Origin: Alkalisalibacterium limincola
GTDB taxonomy: Bacteria; Pseudomonadota; Gammaproteobacteria; Xanthomonadales; Xanthomonadaceae
Length of the DNA: 64,000 nucleotides
Assembly (NCBI RefSeq): GCF_008017755.1
Contig: NZ_VRTS01000006.1
Span: 62,001 to 126,000, forward strand
Direction of reading: 5' to 3'
Shown: piece by piece, positions 63,432 through 64,000 of the stretch
Numbering within the stretch: the stretch's first letter is position 1
Layout of the letters: every line of letters begins with the position of its first letter
Notes under the pieces: model-generated
Databases searched by the model: none
Seen by the model: the letters and a program-made list of their open reading frames with translations, nothing else
What the model was told of the DNA's origin: nothing
Position numbers and translations under genes: made by a program

Positions 63432-64000
63432 CTAGAAGCGCCCGTTCTGGAAGTCGGCGAAGGCCTGCATCAGTTCCTCGCGCGTGTTCATCACGAACGG
63501 CCCGTGCCGGGCCACCGGCTCGCGCAGCGGCCGACCGGCCACCAGGATCATGCGCGTGCCGCTGTCGCGACCCTCGATCCGCACGACCTCGCCGGGCGAG
63601 AGCTGGCCCAGTTCGCCCACGGCCACGCTGGCGGCGTCCGCGCCTTCCCCGATCCGCGCGGCACCCTCGTAGACGTAGAGGAAGCCACTGTGTCCGGCGG
63701 GCAAGGCATGCTCGAAGACGTCCCCCGCACCCAGTCCGATGTCGAGGTAGGTCGGCTCGGTGGCCGGCTGGCGGATCGGTCCGACCACGCCCTCGACGGT
63801 ACCGGCGATGACCTTCACTTCCACGCCCGTGGCGGGGTTGGCCACCGGGATCTCGTCGGGCCCGAACTCCTGGTAGCGCGGCTCGGTCATCTTGTCCTTC
63901 GCCGGCAGGTTCAGCCACAGCTGGAAGCCGCGCATGCGGCCCTCTTCCTGCTCGGGCATCTCCGAATGCACGATGCCCCGGCCGGCGGTCATCCACTGCA
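63432..64000 (-). CDS. Pirin family protein, C-terminal part
   Basis: The 5' end lies beyond base 64000. The visible 189 codons include QWMTAGRGIVHSEMPEQ (the same GIVHSE motif as the neighbouring pirin), FQLWLNLPAKDKM, YLDIGLGAGDVFEHALPAG in the C-terminal cupin, and a canonical end REELMQAFADFQNGRF. This form resembles YhhW-type pirins more than the convergent neighbour does, so the two are paralogous rather than a recent duplication. Confidence 0.93.
   Translation of the reverse strand, partial: QWMTAGRGIVHSEMPEQEEGRMRGFQLWLNLPAKDKMTEPRYQEFGPDEIPVANPATGVEVKVIAGTVEGVVGPIRQPATEPTYLDIGLGAGDVFEHALPAGHSGFLYVYEGAARIGEGADAASVAVGELGQLSPGEVVRIEGRDSGTRMILVAGRPLREPVARHGPFVMNTREELMQAFADFQNGRF

Noticed and set aside
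1-64000. Search for CRISPR arrays, transposases, integrases, toxin-antitoxin pairs, restriction genes and phage genes.
   Set aside because: No regularly spaced repeats and no such proteins were found; the region reads as core chromosome.

Overview
The window is a 64 kb stretch of GC-rich (roughly 68-70 % by eye) chromosomal DNA from a gammaproteobacterium. The gene orders pcnB-folK-panB-panC / panD-pgi and phoB-phoR-ppk-ppx, a Tat-type TldD next to TldE and a DUF4159 protein, and an NAD-type isocitrate dehydrogenase suggest the Lysobacterales (Xanthomonadales). This is an inference from gene content, not a placement. I see no prophage, insertion sequence, CRISPR array or rRNA. One tRNA is present. 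Genes are tightly packed, many with ATGA or GTGA stop/start overlaps, and no gene-free stretch exceeds 300 bases.

Layout. 1-4305: the start of pgi, panD, panC, panB, folK and pcnB (all minus). 4412-4588: a tRNA-Glu(CUC) with a clear promoter and terminator. 4644-10050: ferredoxin fdxA, a short BamC-like lipoprotein, dapA divergent from an ACT-domain GcvR-like regulator and bcp, then PIN-PhoH and thiD. 10106-13711: isocitrate dehydrogenase, an AhpD-like protein coupled to a glutaredoxin, and a BepA-like M48 protease. 13730-19535: the phosphate block, with a Pho box, phoB, phoR, ppk and ppx. 19532-21663: sugE/gdx under a guanidine-II riboswitch, divergent from a glycosyltransferase coupled to a PAP2 phosphatase. 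21740-32330: DUF885 peptidase, rlmJ, chrA, a PCuAC copper chaperone, DUF418, and a coupled run of GNAT, Pat-type acetyltransferase and esterase. 32442-40753: mfd, a GAF-GAF-GGDEF-EAL protein, a small membrane protein behind a sigma-54 promoter, an FMN reductase and DUF1456. 40930-51882: the tldD-tldE-DUF4159-moxR-DUF58-batA-like-DUF4175-like-membrane protein locus. 51977-64000: a D-threonine aldolase/D-serine dehydratase-like enzyme, a TPR protein, GNAT, Na+/Ca2+ exchanger, lipoprotein, esterase, MscS channel, a 31-residue basic protein, a DMT transporter, a lipase-like hydrolase and two pirins.

How the genes work together. PhoB/PhoR sense phosphate; Ppk and Ppx make and degrade polyphosphate. 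The neighbouring glycosyltransferase and PAP2 phosphatase could make a non-phosphorus glycolipid under the same control (inference). SugE should export guanidinium when its riboswitch binds guanidine. The 41-52 kb locus couples a TldD/TldE peptidase to a MoxR AAA+ ATPase and a set of envelope proteins. It is functionally unassigned and is the best candidate here for an under-described system.

Quality warning. At least eleven positions in ten otherwise intact genes show what looks like one missing base, mostly in C or G runs: thiD, the M48 protease, phoB, PCuAC, pat, the 31.3 kb esterase, GGDEF-EAL, batA-like, the 50.1 kb membrane protein (twice) and the 61.3 kb hydrolase. A twelfth is possible at the end of the 52 kb racemase-like gene. 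Restoring one base at each site gives family-typical lengths, so base-calling error is more likely than gene decay. These genes are annotated at full span with the break noted.
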